NCBI RefSeq assembly: GCF_902167145.1
Contig: NC_050096.1
Location: 157,417,825 to 157,481,824 of the forward strand
Length of the DNA stretch: 64,000 nucleotides
Reading direction: 5' to 3'
Origin: Zea mays
Taxonomy: Eukaryota > Streptophyta > Magnoliopsida > Poales > Poaceae
How positions within the stretch are numbered: the first letter of the stretch is position 1; every line of letters starts with the position of its first letter. The translations under genes and the position numbers were made by a program. The notes under the pieces are model-generated. The model saw nothing but the letters and a program-made list of their open reading frames with translations. It ran no database searches and was not told the DNA's origin. This document shows positions 63,401 to 64,000 of this stretch, piece after piece.

Positions 63401-64000
63401 AAGCAAGTATCAGAACAACGGCTGATCGTCAAGTGGTCGTCACATAACAAACACTAACCTAGTGTTTATTCCAGGCAAGCCCCGGTGAATGCAACCCCTT
63501 CCTTGTGTTTTTAAATTATTTTTACACACTTTAAGTCTAGTGAATGTGCATTAAGTTTATAGGAGTTGCTTGAAAACCCTTTGATGCATTGGCTACCTTG
63601 AAATCCATCCCTTTTATAGATACTTCTGGTGAAGTATCAAAATGTGATTTCCAAAAAAAATGCTTACCCCTTCTTATAAGCAGATAGAGTTTGTCCTTTG
63701 CACTTATGCCTAGCTCAGGTTTATCCTGAGGAAGGATGACTTCTACCTGCAAGAATATTTTCATTGGGAGCATGGTGGGATCTTACTGCAAAGTTCCCTA
63801 TGATGCTCTTTTCATCCTTAGGAATACGAAACAATCCTAAGGGTGGAAGTGCTTAACTCGAGACTTGGGCTAGGAATAGGTGATGCTCCACCCAGGTTAA
63901 TTAAGGATTGAATGCATATGTAGGCCTGTATGATCAAGGACTATCTTAACTGGCCACATGCCCTGGATATGGGACAGGGTAAGCTTGAACCCAGCTATTC
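60469..64000 (+). repeat. 3' LTR of element D (cut by window end)
   Basis: Begins TGTAACACC and aligns with 43402-46120 and 55528-56290 of the 5' LTR, with element C missing. The GTCAG at 63243-63247 is the unoccupied target. A GC-rich block lies at about 61500-62720, and it is some 60 bp longer than the matching 5' part. ORFs in the block (61538-62110, 62193-62714) are not credible genes. Confidence 0.92.

Larger units (their letters stand above)
43402..64000 (+). mobile_element. Element D: LARD-like non-autonomous element
   Basis: 5' LTR 43402-57327 (about 4514 bp after removing element C and one TSD copy), PBS at 57330, interior 57342-60452, PPT, and 3' LTR from 60469 past the window end. 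The interior has no gag, protease, RT or integrase motif on either strand. Long LTRs of about 4.5 kb around about 3 kb of non-coding sequence match the large retrotransposon derivative (LARD) class. PBS and LTR end resemble element F, so Tekay-like elements may have supplied its proteins. The 5 bp before it are TGGAG; the matching copy is off-window. Confidence 0.85.

Overview
The window is retrotransposon DNA from a large plant genome, most likely a panicoid grass (maize, sorghum, sugarcane or Miscanthus type; the species cannot be fixed from the sequence). Every assignable stretch belongs to a nested stack of Ty3/gypsy LTR elements. I see no host gene, tRNA, rRNA or CRISPR array. Elements are labelled A-G here.

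Layout. Element E (minus strand, 1-27171) is a decayed Tekay/Del-like chromovirus with 4.8 kb LTRs. Its 3' LTR is cut by the window start. It is split by a solo LTR (G, 5063-8645, TSD CCTGG/CTTGG) in RNase H and by element A (12533-21929, TSD GCCAT) in its leader. Element F (minus, 27172-43401 visible) is a second decayed chromovirus, split in its integrase by element B (30755-38072, TSD CTGGG). Both visible ends of F are cut inside its LTRs, by E on the left and D on the right. Element D (plus, 43402 to beyond 64000) has LTRs of about 4.5 kb around a 3.1 kb interior without gag or pol, a LARD-like non-autonomous element. Its 5' LTR holds element C (46121-55527, TSD GTCAG), and its 3' LTR still shows the unoccupied target site at 63243-63247.

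The most interesting system is A, B and C. All are Tat-type elements with TGTTGGG...CCCAACA LTRs, the same primer binding site, the same TATA-hairpin promoter and similar polypurine tracts. A and C carry protease-RT-RNase H-integrase starting 43 bp after the LTR, with no gag. B carries gag and no pol. This is a bipartite, complementary arrangement. All three also carry a long antisense gene between the sense gene and the 3' LTR, with a domain resembling the 'putative gypsy type transposon' family (Pfam PF04195), a coiled-coil-like segment and GT-AG introns. The first intron is 74, 74 and 76 bp long, in phase 0 at the same place in all three. An antisense gene can keep introns through retrotransposition because the sense genomic RNA presents them in reverse complement.

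Relative ages from hand-counted LTR differences: A 3/585, C 4/587, B 11/678; E and D are clearly more diverged. All sense genes carry stops or frameshifts; the antisense gene of A is the only long gene without a visible break.
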